Source: a bacterium (GTDB taxonomy: Bacteria > Planctomycetota > UBA1135 > UBA2386). From it: a stretch of 64,000 nucleotides of DNA. Below are positions 27,611 to 36,562 of the stretch, piece by piece; within the stretch, counting starts at the first letter, position 1, and the number at the start of each line of letters is the position of its first letter. The position numbers and the translations under genes are program-made. The notes beneath the pieces were generated by a model. The model saw only the letters and a list, made by a program, of their open reading frames with translations. It was not told the DNA's origin and did no database searches. The stretch spans positions 46,065-110,064 of the forward strand of contig JAUILN010000023.1 in NCBI GenBank assembly GCA_030432695.1, given 5' to 3'.

Positions 27611-28141
27611 TCAGAGGTTCTGGAACTCCGGGGCGTAGCGGACGAGGCCGGAGGCCTCGCCCAGCGCGGAGGTGACGAGTTCCTGGGCCATGAAGACCTC
27701 GCGGGGCACGTCGTACTCGCAGTGCAGGCCGAAGGTGTCGGCGGGCTGGAAGCCGAAGCGCGGGTAGTACTCGGGGTGGCCGAGGACGACGCACGCGATG
27801 GCTCCGTGGGCGTGGCAGGCGAGGAGGCCGCGCCGCACGAGTTCCGAGCCGATGCCGGTGCGTTGGTGCTCCGGAAGGACCGCCATGGGCGCGAGGCCGA
27901 GCACGCTGCCGGGTGTGCAGCCGGCGACCTGCACGCGGCTGAACAGGATGTGGCCGACGATCGGGCTCGGAAGAACGCCCGGCAGTTCCGCCACCAGGGA
28001 CACCACCGCCTGGCCGGTGCCGTGGAGCGCGGCGACCAGCCGGGCTTCGGCGGGGTTGCCGAACGCGGCCTCGTGGAGGTGGGCCAGGGCGGCGTCGTCG
28101 GGGCGGCGGCGGGGGCGGATCCTGGGGCCGGGCTCCTTCAT
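27611..28141 (-). CDS. GNAT family N-acetyltransferase (YhbS-like)
   Basis: A 176-residue acetyltransferase. The acetyl-CoA binding motif is LAVLPEHQRTGIGSELVRRG-like (LGLAPMAVLPEHQRTGIGSE), preceded by VGHILFSRVQV. The C-terminal CVVLGHPEYYPRFGFQPAD is typical of the YhbS branch. Substrates of that branch are mostly unknown, possibly small amines or protein N-termini. ATG 28141 begins the domain; further upstream the frame looks non-coding. Its stop abuts the last copy of the palindromic repeat cluster, and it is divergent from a small lipoprotein gene. Confidence 0.88.
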   Translation of the reverse strand: MKEPGPRIRPRRRPDDAALAHLHEAAFGNPAEARLVAALHGTGQAVVSLVAELPGVLPSPIVGHILFSRVQVAGCTPGSVLGLAPMAVLPEHQRTGIGSELVRRGLLACHAHGAIACVVLGHPEYYPRFGFQPADTFGLHCEYDVPREVFMAQELVTSALGEASGLVRYAPEFQNL

Positions 28142-28256
28142 CGCGGGCACGCTAACCCTCGGACTTCCCTGGAAGAACCGCCAAACCGTCCCCGTCCCAG
28201 GCTCGCTCGCGCCCTCCGGCCGGGCTAAGCTGCGCCCGCTCCTGGAGCAACCGACC

Positions 28257-28538
28257 ATGACCCGAGCCCGCCGTCTGCTGCCGTTCGCCGCCCTGGCCCT
28301 CGTCTGTCTGACGAGTTCTTGCGCGACCAACCACCTGATCGAGTGGAGCGCCGACCGGGCGAGCTTCTACGGCAAGCCGACCGAGCAGAAGTCGATCTTC
28401 GTGCGCTCCGCCGGCACCGTGGTGGCCTTCCCGTTGGCGATCGTCTGGGACGTGGTGACCTTTCCGTTCCAGTGGGTTTGGGATGCCTATCCGTACGGGG
28501 AACAGCTGGTGCCCTCCGACTACCAGTCGAAGAACTGA
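28257..28538 (+). CDS. Small lipoprotein
   Basis: A 93-residue protein with a signal peptide and lipobox (LALVCLTSSC, Cys about 22). The mature part contains IEWSADRASFYGKPTEQKSI and a hydrophobic FPLAIVWDVVTFPFQWVW, similar to small YceK/YidQ-like lipoproteins that carry DxxTFP-type motifs. Function is unknown. ATG 28257 lies after CTGGAG. The stop codon lies in the first unit of a 16-bp tandem repeat. Confidence 0.75.
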   Translation: MTRARRLLPFAALALVCLTSSCATNHLIEWSADRASFYGKPTEQKSIFVRSAGTVVAFPLAIVWDVVTFPFQWVWDAYPYGEQLVPSDYQSKN

Positions 28539-28593
28539 GCTGGCGAAGAACTGAGCTGGCCCAGAACCGAGCTGGGCAAGTACCGAGCGGGCG
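28530..28593 (+). repeat. Four tandem 16-bp repeats across a stop codon
   Basis: The units are AAGAACTGAGCTGGCG, AAGAACTGAGCTGGCC, CAGAACCGAGCTGGGC and AAGTACCGAGCGGGCG at 28530, 28546, 28562 and 28578. Units 1 and 2 differ by one base, and the later ones are progressively decayed. The TGA of the lipoprotein gene is in unit 1, and a unit length of 16 means read-through would change frame at each copy. Confidence 0.8.
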
Positions 28594-28657
28594 CCGATCT
28601 CCGGCTAACCTGCGGCTCGTCGGATCCGTAGCTCGCGGATCCTCCGAAGGAAGCCGC

Positions 28658-31573
28658 ATGACTCGCCCCCTCTTCGCCGTCGCCCGGCAGACGGCCGCGC
28701 ACCTCGCCCTCGCGGGCATGGTCGCCGCAGGCCTCGCCGCGCAGTCCGCCCCGTCTCCCTCCGCTTCCGGCACCACCAAGCCGCTCCAGGTCGAAGACCT
28801 GCTGCACTGGGAACGGGTCGGGGATCCGCGGCCGTCGCCCGACGGCTCGCAGTTCGCCTACGTCCGCACCTGGATCGATCGGGTCGCCGACCGGACGCGG
28901 ACCGAGATCTGGTTGGCCCGCGCCGACGGCTCGCGCGCCCGGCCGCTGGTGCAGGGCAGCTCGCCGCGCTGGTCGCCTGACGGCGAGCGGTTGGCCTACC
29001 TGGCCGAGGGGGAGCCGCGCGGCAGCCAACTCCACGTGATGTGGATGGACACCCGCGAGAGCGTGCAGGTCACGCGGGTCGACGAGTCGCCGGGGAACAT
29101 CGCGTGGTCGCCCGATGGCAGCTCGCTGGCGTTCACGATGCAGGTGCCCGAGCGCGACGGGTTGACGATCGACATGCCCAAGCCGCCGAAGGGTGCGGAG
29201 TGGGCGCCCGAGCCGAAGGTCATCACCCGGCTCAGCTACCGCCGCGACCGGCAGGGCTACCGGCCGGCCGGCTTCCAGCACCTGTTCGTGGTCTCGGCGG
29301 AGGGCGGCACGCCGCGGCAGGTGACCAGCGGCGACTACGACCACGGTGATCCCGACTGGCTGCCCGACGGCTCGGCGTTGGTGTTCGCCGGGCTGCGCGA
29401 AGACGACGCCGACTGGCAGGTCGGGCAGTCGAACCTCTACAAGGTCGACGTCGCGAGCGGTGCGATCACCGCGCTCACCGAACTCGACGGCGGCGAGTGG
29501 GGGCCGAAGGTGGCACCGGATGGCCGGCATGTGGCCTTTCTCCGGACGCCGGCCGAGCGCACCACCTACGAGCCCGGTCGGCTGGCGATGCTCGACCTCC
29601 AGACCGGCTCGATCGAGCCGCTCGCCGAGGGCCTCGACCGCCGGGTGCGAAGCCACCTGTTCTCGCCCCGCAATGGCCGGCTCTACGTGGAGATCGAGAA
29701 CGAGGGTGCGTTGGTCGTCGGCCGCGTCAGCCGCCTCGACGGCGAGTTCACGCCGTGGAGCGAGCTGCAGGGCGGGCAGTTCGGTCTGTCGTCGGTCGGT
29801 GTGGATGCGAGCGGCAACGAGGTGCTGTGGGGCGTGCACACCGACGCCGCCCACCCGCGCGATATCGCGCGCTTCAGCGAGGCGAAGGGGCTCGAGCGGC
29901 TGACCCGTGTGAACGCCGATCTGCTCGAAGGGCGCGCCCTCGGCGACGTCCGCGAGCTCCGCGTGCCGTCACCTGCCGACGGTCTGGAGATCCAGTGCTG
30001 GCTGGTCACTCCGCCCGACTTCGACCGCTCGAAGCGCTACCCGCTGATCCTGCAGATCCACGGCGGGCCCCACGCGATGTATGGCGCCGACTTCAGCGCC
30101 GAGCGCCAGATCCACGCGGGTGCCGGCTACTGCGTGCTCTACTGCAACCCGCGCGGTTCGACCGGCTATGGCCAGGACTTCGGCAACGGCATCCAGAATG
30201 CCTATCCGGGCAAGGACTACGACGACCTGATGGGCTGCGTCGACCGCGTGCTCGAAGAGGGCTTCGTGGATCCCGAGCGGCTGTTCGTCTACGGCGGCAG
30301 CGGCGGCGGCGTGCTGACCTGCTGGATCATCGGCATGACCCAGCGGTTCCGCGCCGCGGTGTCGATGTTCCCGGTCACCAACTGGGTGAGCTTCGTGGGC
30401 ACGACCGACGGGCCGTACTGGTACACCAACTTCAAGAGCCTGCCCTGGGAAGACCCCCGCGAGCATTGGGAGCGCTCGCCGCTGCGGCTGGTCGGCAACG
30501 TGACGACGCCGACGATGATGCTCACCGGTGAGCTCGACCTGCGCACGCCGATGAGCCAGACCGAGGAGTACTACCAGGCGCTGAAGCTGCGCAAGGTCGA
30601 CTCGGTGATGGTGCGGGTGCCGGACGAGTACCACGGTGCCGCGGGACGTCGGCCGACCAACCTGCTGCGCCGCATCCTCTACGTGCAGAAGTGGTTCGTG
30701 GAGCACGACGTGAAGGTCGACGGGGAGCAGGCCGGTGCTACGGAGACGACGACCGTCGATCCGACCGTGACCGGCACCACCATTCCCGGCGGCGCCCCCG
30801 AGGTGCCGCCCGGTCGCCAGACCACCTGGACCGGAGTCCTCGACGAGCAGACCTTCGCGGCCCTGCACGAGCTGCGCGCCGACGCCGCGCCGCCGCTGCA
30901 CGGCAGCGACTTCGACCTCGGTGGCACCACGGCCTACCTGAGCATGCCCGAGGGGCCGGGCCCGCACCCCGGCGTGGTGGTGATTCACGAGTGGTGGGGG
31001 CTCAACGACCACATCCGCCACTGGGCCGACCGGTTGGCCGCCGACGGCTACGCGGCGATCGCGGTCGACCTGTACCGCGGGGCGGTGGCGACGACCCGCG
31101 AGGAGGCCGCGGAGGCGATGCGCAACGTCGATCCGGGCCAGGCCCGCGAGACCCTGGCGCTGGCGCACCGGGTGTTGGCGCGCCATCCGTCGATCCGTGC
31201 CAAGAAGCGCGGCGTGATCGGTTGGTGCTTCGGTGGCGGTTGGTCGCTGCAGCATGCGCTGCACACGCCCGACCTGGATGCCTGCGTGATCTACTACGGC
31301 CGGCTCGAGACCGACACCGCGCAGTTCACCGACCTGCGGGCGCCGATCCTCGGCGTGTTCGGCCAGCGCGACCGTGGCATCCCGCCGAGCGCGGTGGAGG
31401 CGTTCGAACAGGCCTACCAGGCGGCGGACCATCAGTCGCCGGGGCTGACGATCCAGATGTACGACGCCGAGCACGCGTTCGCGAACCCGTCGAGCGCGCG
31501 CTACGACGCGGCGAGTGCCGAGGATGCCTGGGAGAAGGTGCGGGCGTTCTTCGCGAAGCACCTGAAGCAGTGA
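28658..31573 (+). CDS. Secreted S9 prolyl-oligopeptidase-type peptidase fused to a dienelactone hydrolase domain
   Basis: A 971-residue exported protein (signal to about residue 29). Residues about 40-400 are WD40/TolB-like propeller blades (SPRWSPDGERLAYLAEGEP, IAWSPDGSSLAFTMQ). The S9 hydrolase has nucleophile Ser548 in VYGGSGGG, Asp627 in GELDLRTP and His659 in DEYHG. A Thr/Pro-rich linker (about 690-725) leads to a complete second alpha/beta hydrolase of the dienelactone hydrolase family: VVVIHEWWGLNDHIR, nucleophile Cys857 in GWCFGGGW, Asp905 in FGQRDRGIPP and His939 in DAEHAFANP. Both triads look intact. GAAGGAAG precedes ATG 28658. Confidence 0.88.
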   Translation: MTRPLFAVARQTAAHLALAGMVAAGLAAQSAPSPSASGTTKPLQVEDLLHWERVGDPRPSPDGSQFAYVRTWIDRVADRTRTEIWLARADGSRARPLVQGSSPRWSPDGERLAYLAEGEPRGSQLHVMWMDTRESVQVTRVDESPGNIAWSPDGSSLAFTMQVPERDGLTIDMPKPPKGAEWAPEPKVITRLSYRRDRQGYRPAGFQHLFVVSAEGGTPRQVTSGDYDHGDPDWLPDGSALVFAGLREDDADWQVGQSNLYKVDVASGAITALTELDGGEWGPKVAPDGRHVAFLRTPAERTTYEPGRLAMLDLQTGSIEPLAEGLDRRVRSHLFSPRNGRLYVEIENEGALVVGRVSRLDGEFTPWSELQGGQFGLSSVGVDASGNEVLWGVHTDAAHPRDIARFSEAKGLERLTRVNADLLEGRALGDVRELRVPSPADGLEIQCWLVTPPDFDRSKRYPLILQIHGGPHAMYGADFSAERQIHAGAGYCVLYCNPRGSTGYGQDFGNGIQNAYPGKDYDDLMGCVDRVLEEGFVDPERLFVYGGSGGGVLTCWIIGMTQRFRAAVSMFPVTNWVSFVGTTDGPYWYTNFKSLPWEDPREHWERSPLRLVGNVTTPTMMLTGELDLRTPMSQTEEYYQALKLRKVDSVMVRVPDEYHGAAGRRPTNLLRRILYVQKWFVEHDVKVDGEQAGATETTTVDPTVTGTTIPGGAPEVPPGRQTTWTGVLDEQTFAALHELRADAAPPLHGSDFDLGGTTAYLSMPEGPGPHPGVVVIHEWWGLNDHIRHWADRLAADGYAAIAVDLYRGAVATTREEAAEAMRNVDPGQARETLALAHRVLARHPSIRAKKRGVIGWCFGGGWSLQHALHTPDLDACVIYYGRLETDTAQFTDLRAPILGVFGQRDRGIPPSAVEAFEQAYQAADHQSPGLTIQMYDAEHAFANPSSARYDAASAEDAWEKVRAFFAKHLKQ

Positions 31574-31616
31574 CGGAGGTGAGGGATCGGTCGCCGCGCC
31601 CGCTACCTTGGCGGGC

Positions 31617-33143
31617 ATGTCCTCCCTCGCACTCCGATCGACGGCGCTGGTGCTGCTCGCCGTCGCGACGCTGACCGCGCCGCTCCGCCCGCAGGATGCC
31701 GCGGCGCCCGCTCGCCGCCCCAACATCCTGTTCCTGTTCGCCGACGACCAGCGCAGCGATTCGATCGGCGCCTACGGCAGCGAGCACGCCAAGACCCCGC
31801 ACATCGATGCGCTGGCGGCGCGGGGCTTCGTGTTCACGCAGAACCACTGCATGGGGTCGCGGCACGGTGCGGTCTGCGCGCCGTCGCGGGCGATGATGCT
31901 CAGCGGTCGGACCCTGCACCGGGTGAGCGACGACCTGCGCGCCGGACCCGAGGGCGCGCGCGTCGACGTCGAGACCTGGCCGCAGCGGTTCCGCGCCGCC
32001 GGCTACCGGACCTTCGGCACCGGCAAGTGGCACAACGGCCGGGCCGGCTTCGAGCGCAGCTTCGACGAGGGGCGCGCCGTGATGTTCGGCGGCATGAGCG
32101 ACCACAACGCGGTGCCGATCGTCGACATGGACAGCGAGGGCCGCGGCTTCACGCCGGTGCGGTCCGGGGAGAAGCACTCCAGCGAGCTGTTCGCCGACGC
32201 CGCGATCGAGTTCCTCGAGCGGCACGCGGAGCTGATCGGCGGCGAGCCGTTCGTCTGCTACACCGCGTTCACAGCACCGCACGACCCGCGCGATGCGCCG
32301 GTGGAGTACCGCCAGGCCTGGGCCTTCCAGCGGCCGCCGTTGCCGGCCAACTTCCGCGGCCAGCACGGCTGGATGATCGACGAGGGCACGCTGACCCTGC
32401 GCGACGAGGTGCTGGCGGCGTGGCCGCGGAATCCCGAGGTGGTGCAGAACCAGCTCGGTGAGTACTACGCGCTGATCGAGCACCTCGACTTCCAGGTGGG
32501 GCGCATCCTGTCGACCCTCGACCGGCTCGGGCTGACCGACGACACGCTGGTGGTCTACTCCGCCGACCATGGCCTCGCGCTGGGCAGCCACGGCTTGCTC
32601 GGCAAGCAGAGCCTCTACCAGCACTCGATGGGTTGTCCGCTGATCTTCGCGGGGCCGGAGATCCCGGTCGGCGGCAAGTCCGACGCACTGACCTACCTGT
32701 TCGACATCCCGGCCACGCTGTGCCGGGCGGCGGACGGCGTGCGCGTGCCGCAGGGCATCGAAGGCGTCGATCTCGGCCCGATCATGCGTGGCATCGTGAA
32801 GGGCGCGCGGAGCTCGTTGTTCACGCTCTACAAGGACAACATGCGCGCGGTCCGCGACCAGCGCTTCAAGCTGATTCGCTTCACCCGGACCGGCAAGACC
32901 CTGCTGTTCGACCTCGAGAACGATCCGGACGAGCTCCACGACCTGGCCGGTGATCCGGCGCACGCCGCGAACATCGAGCGGCTGCTGAACGAGCTGCGCG
33001 GCTGGCAGGAGAGCACCGGCGACACCCAGGAGCTGTGGCCGACCGATCCCCTGCCGATGACGATCGACCTCAGCGGCCGCGCGCGGACCCCCGACCGTTG
33101 GCAGCCGGAGTGGATCGTCGAGAAGTACTTTCGAGGGGGTTAA
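31617..33143 (+). CDS. Secreted sulfatase (formylglycine-dependent)
   Basis: A 508-residue exported type-I sulfatase. The signal peptide is followed by RRPNILFLFADDQRSDSIGA (calcium-binding Asp43/44). The CAPSRAMMLSGR signature holds Cys87, the residue converted to formylglycine. Metal and substrate residues appear in GTGKWHNG, TAFTAPHDPRD and VVYSADHGLALGSHGLLGKQ. The substrate is probably a sulfated glycan. The maturase FGE or anSME is not in the window. ATG 31617 is preferred to TTG 31608. The stop codon TAA is supplied by the GTTAAC palindrome that follows. Confidence 0.92.
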   Translation: MSSLALRSTALVLLAVATLTAPLRPQDAAAPARRPNILFLFADDQRSDSIGAYGSEHAKTPHIDALAARGFVFTQNHCMGSRHGAVCAPSRAMMLSGRTLHRVSDDLRAGPEGARVDVETWPQRFRAAGYRTFGTGKWHNGRAGFERSFDEGRAVMFGGMSDHNAVPIVDMDSEGRGFTPVRSGEKHSSELFADAAIEFLERHAELIGGEPFVCYTAFTAPHDPRDAPVEYRQAWAFQRPPLPANFRGQHGWMIDEGTLTLRDEVLAAWPRNPEVVQNQLGEYYALIEHLDFQVGRILSTLDRLGLTDDTLVVYSADHGLALGSHGLLGKQSLYQHSMGCPLIFAGPEIPVGGKSDALTYLFDIPATLCRAADGVRVPQGIEGVDLGPIMRGIVKGARSSLFTLYKDNMRAVRDQRFKLIRFTRTGKTLLFDLENDPDELHDLAGDPAHAANIERLLNELRGWQESTGDTQELWPTDPLPMTIDLSGRARTPDRWQPEWIVEKYFRGG

Positions 33144-33209
33144 CAACTCGACCCGGCCGAGATGTCAAGGGGGTTAACAACTCGGCCGGGTCGAGATGTT
33201 AACCCCCCC
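33135..33209. repeat. Tandem pair of GTTAAC-armed palindromes between convergent genes
   Basis: Unit 1 (33135-33167) is GGGGGTTAACAACTCG, core ACCCGGC, then a decayed right arm ending ATGTCAA. Unit 2 (33169-33209) has the same left arm, the core reversed (GCCGGG) and a good right arm, CGAGATGTTAACCCCC. The left arm of unit 1 gives the sulfatase its TAA (33141-33143). The right arm of unit 2 gives the minus-strand GH17-like gene its TAA (33201-33199). Unit 2 can form a strong stem and probably terminates transcription. A third copy is at 51737-51774. Confidence 0.85.
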
Positions 33210-34170
33210 GATTGGTCGGGAGGGGGGTGGTCGGAAGGGGAGCGGTGGGGCGCGGTGGGCGCGACGAGGCACCCGCGCGGAGATCGAGCGCGAAGTCGTC
33301 GGGCAGCTTCGGCGAACCGTCGGCGGTGAACAGGCCCCAGTGCGGGCCGACCGTGCCCTCGTCGCCGGCCTTCCACGCCTCGTCCCAGAGCTCGAAGACG
33401 AAGTACTCCTGCTCCGTTTTGCGCAGCGCCGGCAGCACGTCGCCGAGGTAGTGGGCCATGCCCTCGCGCGACGGCACCGCACCGCCCTTCGTGTCGCCCG
33501 CGGTCGGCCAGCCGAACTCGCCGAGCACCACCCGCTTGCCGCGGGCCGCGCGCCGCACCTCGGCGAGCTTGTCGAGGGTGTGCTGCGCGGCGCGCTCGGC
33601 CGGCACGCCGTCCCAGTAGGGATGGATGTGGACCGTCACCACGTCGACCGCCTTGACCAGCTTCGGGTGCGCGAGCCACACCGCCCACGGCTCGGCGGTG
33701 GTGACCGGTTGCTCGACCCCGGCCTTCACCTGGTCGATGCGTCGGATCAACACGGCTTCGGGGAGGTCGTCGCGCAGCAGCACCTCGTTGCCGACCAGCA
33801 CCGCCTCCACGGCTTCGGGGTGGCGTTGCGCAGTGCGGATCAGCAGCTCGCACTCGCGGTCGTTGGCGGCGCGGTCGCGGCCGAGCCACGCGCCGGGCCA
33901 GCAGCGCAGGTCGTGCTCCTCGCAGAGTTCGGGCACCTGCCAGCCGCCGCCGCCCATGCCGTAGGTGCGGATCCTGCCGGTGATGCGTGCCGCGGTCGCG
34001 ACGTCTTCGGCGAGCGTCGAGGGCAGCGGGGCGAGGGCGCCGGGGGCTTCACCGGGGCGGAAGGGTCCGAAGCAGGCGCCGTGCAGCGGGCGATCCTGGG
34101 CCGGCACGGCGGACAGCAAGGCGGGCAGGGCGACGAGCAGGACGACGAGCGGGGCGCGGAGTCTCGGCAT
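33199..34170 (-). CDS. Secreted GH17-like glycoside hydrolase
   Basis: A 323-residue exported protein (signal MPRLRAPLVVLLVALPALLS). It has TIM-barrel features of family 17 beta-1,3-glucanase-type enzymes: ITGRIRTYGMGGGGW, the acid/base Glu in EAVLVGNEVLLRD, VTVHIHPYWDGVPA, and the likely nucleophile Glu in VVLGEFGWPTAGD with FVFELWDEAWK. Bacterial members are often linked to cyclic glucan or polysaccharide processing. ATG 34170 begins the signal peptide. The C-terminus (PTNRGG) is encoded by the edge of the palindromic element shared with the convergent sulfatase gene. Confidence 0.84.
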   Translation of the reverse strand: MPRLRAPLVVLLVALPALLSAVPAQDRPLHGACFGPFRPGEAPGALAPLPSTLAEDVATAARITGRIRTYGMGGGGWQVPELCEEHDLRCWPGAWLGRDRAANDRECELLIRTAQRHPEAVEAVLVGNEVLLRDDLPEAVLIRRIDQVKAGVEQPVTTAEPWAVWLAHPKLVKAVDVVTVHIHPYWDGVPAERAAQHTLDKLAEVRRAARGKRVVLGEFGWPTAGDTKGGAVPSREGMAHYLGDVLPALRKTEQEYFVFELWDEAWKAGDEGTVGPHWGLFTADGSPKLPDDFALDLRAGASSRPPRPTAPLPTTPLPTNRGG

Positions 34171-34349
34171 CGGCGCATCTTCGGCCGAGTCCGGGCGGAG
34201 ACCAGTCCCGGATCGGTTCTGGGGGGCGCTGCGACGGGACAGACTTGGGGCATGGTCTCCTCGACGCAGCGGTGCCGCCGGGGTCATCCTGCGCGTGGGA
34301 TGCGCCCGCCGCGGAATGCCCCGCGGTCCCTGCCGTGAAACCAGACCCG

Positions 34350-35792
34350 ATGACCTTGCTTCTATCCCGTTCTGCGGCGGCCCTCGCGCTGGCCGTTCTC
34401 GTCGCGCCGCTCGCCGCCCAGCGCGGCACCCCACTGATCTCCGACTGCCACGACTTCACCGCCATCGACCAGGAGATGCAGCGCTGCGTCGCGCAGGTCG
34501 CACGCCGCGGCGCCAACCTGTCGATCGGTCGTCGTGGCGAGCTGCTGCTCGAGCGCAGCTACGGCGGCTTCGACGTCCCGACGCAGGTGCCGATCGCGTC
34601 GGCAACCAAGTGGCTGTCGGGTGCCGTGATCATGGCGCTGGTCGACGACGGCGTGCTCGACCTCGACGCGCCGGTGTCGCAGTACCTGCCCGAGTTCACC
34701 GGCCTGAAGGGCACGATGACCGTGCGGCAGATGTTCTCGCACACCTCGGGCCTGCCGGGTGACGACCCGGTGATCGGCGACGACACGATCACGCTGGCGC
34801 AGGCGGTGTCCTACATCGCCGCCAACGTGCCGCTGCGCGTCGCCCCCGGCACCGACTTCTTCTACGGTGGCGTGTCGATGCACGTCGCCGGCCGCGTCGC
34901 CGAGGTGGTGTCCGGCATGGGCTGGAACGACCTGTTCGCGGCGCGCATCGCCACGCCGTTGGGCATGACCGGCACCGACTACGCCGGGCTCGGCAACGGC
35001 AACAACCCGCGGATCGCCGGCGGGGCCCAGAGCACGCTGCGCGACTACGCGCGCTTCGTCGAGATGCTGGAGAACGGCGGCGTGTTCCGTGGCCGTCGGG
35101 TGCTGAGCCGGCAGGCGGTGGCGACCATGCTGCACGACCAGACCGGCGGAGTGCCGGTGACCTCGATCCCGCCCGGCTACGACGGTGAGTTCCGCGGCTA
35201 CGGCATCGGCTGCTGGATGGAGCGGGTCGATGCGCAGGGCGCGTCGCTGGAAGTCGTGTCGCCTGGGGCTTTCGGCTTCACCGGCTTCGTCGATCTCGAG
35301 CGCGGCACCCACGGCGTGTTCATGGTGCAGAGCCTCAACCAGCTCACCGACGCCTACCAGGATCGGGTCCGCGAGCTGACCGCGGCCGAGCTGCGCTACC
35401 TGGGCGTCGAGTGCTACGGCAACGCCACCGCGGGCTGCAACGGCACGCTGCGGGTCCGCACCAACACCGCGCCGCTCGCTGGCGAGGCGACGTTCGCCGT
35501 CAGCTGTGAGAACGCGCCGCCCCTGGCGTTCGGCGTGTTCCTGCTGGCTCCTTCCGCGGCGCTGCCGCCGACGCCGATCCTCGGCATCGACATACACGTG
35601 ACCCTGGGTCCCGTGACCCTGGATCCCACGGTGCGCGCCAATCTGCTCGGCCGCGCGACGGTGCCGGTGCCGCTGACCCAGGTCGCCGCGGGTTCGCTGG
35701 CCTTCGCGCAGTTCGTGTTCCTGCCGACCGCGGGCTGCCCGGCGCCCACGGACCTGGTCGCGAGCCACGGGCTGAGTCTGCGGGTGCGCTGA
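34350..35792 (+). CDS. Secreted beta-lactamase-family serine hydrolase with lineage-type C-terminal domain
   Basis: A 480-residue exported protein. The penicillin-binding-type SxxK motif is IASATKW (Ser84, Lys87), followed by MTVRQMFSHTSGLPGDD. The second-motif Tyr lies in FFYGGVSMHVAG. The usual third H/KxG motif is not clear; FGFTGF stands at the expected place. This is the esterase/D-aminopeptidase branch (class C-like) rather than a resistance enzyme. The last 100 residues (from CNGTLRVRT, through PILGIDIHVTL) form an extra domain with paired cysteines, shared in style with two other secreted proteins here. Start ATG 34350 begins the signal peptide. Confidence 0.86.
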   Translation: MTLLLSRSAAALALAVLVAPLAAQRGTPLISDCHDFTAIDQEMQRCVAQVARRGANLSIGRRGELLLERSYGGFDVPTQVPIASATKWLSGAVIMALVDDGVLDLDAPVSQYLPEFTGLKGTMTVRQMFSHTSGLPGDDPVIGDDTITLAQAVSYIAANVPLRVAPGTDFFYGGVSMHVAGRVAEVVSGMGWNDLFAARIATPLGMTGTDYAGLGNGNNPRIAGGAQSTLRDYARFVEMLENGGVFRGRRVLSRQAVATMLHDQTGGVPVTSIPPGYDGEFRGYGIGCWMERVDAQGASLEVVSPGAFGFTGFVDLERGTHGVFMVQSLNQLTDAYQDRVRELTAAELRYLGVECYGNATAGCNGTLRVRTNTAPLAGEATFAVSCENAPPLAFGVFLLAPSAALPPTPILGIDIHVTLGPVTLDPTVRANLLGRATVPVPLTQVAAGSLAFAQFVFLPTAGCPAPTDLVASHGLSLRVR

Positions 35793-35842
35793 GCCGGGGC
35801 GCCGCCCCGCGGCCTCGGCCCAAAAAAACCCGGCACGGCCGC

Positions 35843-35856
35843 GCGTCGCGCGACGC
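35843..35856. repeat. Perfect 14-bp palindrome upstream of a lipoprotein gene
   Basis: GCGTCGCGCGACGC is a perfect palindrome about 60 bases before ATG 35918. It lies in a 125-base spacer that also has a CGGGGC/GCCCCG hairpin (about 35795-35810) and a run of seven A at about 35822. It could be an operator or part of a terminator; in DNA this GC-rich it could also be chance. Confidence 0.35.
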
Positions 35857-35917
35857 TTCTGCGCGTGATGGGGGAGACGGAGTCGCCACCCCGTCGACAC
35901 TCAGAAGGAAAGTCCTG

Positions 35918-36532
35918 ATGCAACGCTACTGCCTCCACGGCCTCGGCCTCTCGTTCGTCGTCTGCCTGCTTTTCTGCGTCGCCGCCTGCGGTGGCGGCGG
36001 ATCGAATCCGGGGCCTGCCCCGGCTCTCGACCCCAACGGACAGGCACCCGACTTCCAGGGCACGTTCGCGGTGACCGCCCGCTTCGTCGAGGCCTCGGGG
36101 AGCTGTTCCGATGTCCTGGGCGAGCAGGTGTCGGGAGCGCTGACGTTCACCCGGACCTCGAGCGGCTACTCGGTCTACGACGGCGATGTGACCCTGCCGA
36201 TGGTCATCTCCGGCAACTACGGCACCTTCTCCTACGCGGCGCTCGGCATCACCCAGGTCTGGCGGGTTACCGTGTACGCCAACGGCTCGCGGCTCTACGG
36301 CGAGATCCAGGTCAGCGGCCCGCAAGGTTGTCAGGCGCGGGCTCTCGCCGACGGGACCCGCACCTCGGCCGCGATGGCCGGGGACGGTCACGGTGCGGGC
36401 CGGGTCCTAGAGGCCATCGACCTCGGCGACCACGGCAGTGAGTGCCAACCTGTGCAGGTCTTCTTCGTGCCGCCGCAGCCGCGACACGGCGACGAGCCGG
36501 GACTGCTCGACCGGCTGGCCCAGCAGCGGTGA
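35918..36532 (+). CDS. Lipoprotein of unknown function
   Basis: A 204-residue protein with signal peptide and lipobox (LLFCVAACGGGG; Cys about 24), then a Gly/Pro/Ala-rich linker. The mature domain (about 45-145) contains FQGTFAVTARFVEASGSCSD, SGYSVYDGDVTLP and RLYGEIQVSGPQGCQ, with two cysteines that could pair, and looks like a small beta-barrel. The last 60 residues lose this pattern and may reflect a frame running past an ancestral stop. ATG 35918 has AAGGAAAG nine bases upstream. Confidence 0.7.
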   Translation: MQRYCLHGLGLSFVVCLLFCVAACGGGGSNPGPAPALDPNGQAPDFQGTFAVTARFVEASGSCSDVLGEQVSGALTFTRTSSGYSVYDGDVTLPMVISGNYGTFSYAALGITQVWRVTVYANGSRLYGEIQVSGPQGCQARALADGTRTSAAMAGDGHGAGRVLEAIDLGDHGSECQPVQVFFVPPQPRHGDEPGLLDRLAQQR

Positions 36533-36562
36533 CTCGCCCGCCGCGGGCCCGGCCCCTCCCGG

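Noticed and set aside
34350..35792. A beta-lactam resistance gene
   Set aside because: It belongs to the broad serine-hydrolase/esterase branch, lacks a clear third motif and carries an extra C-terminal domain.
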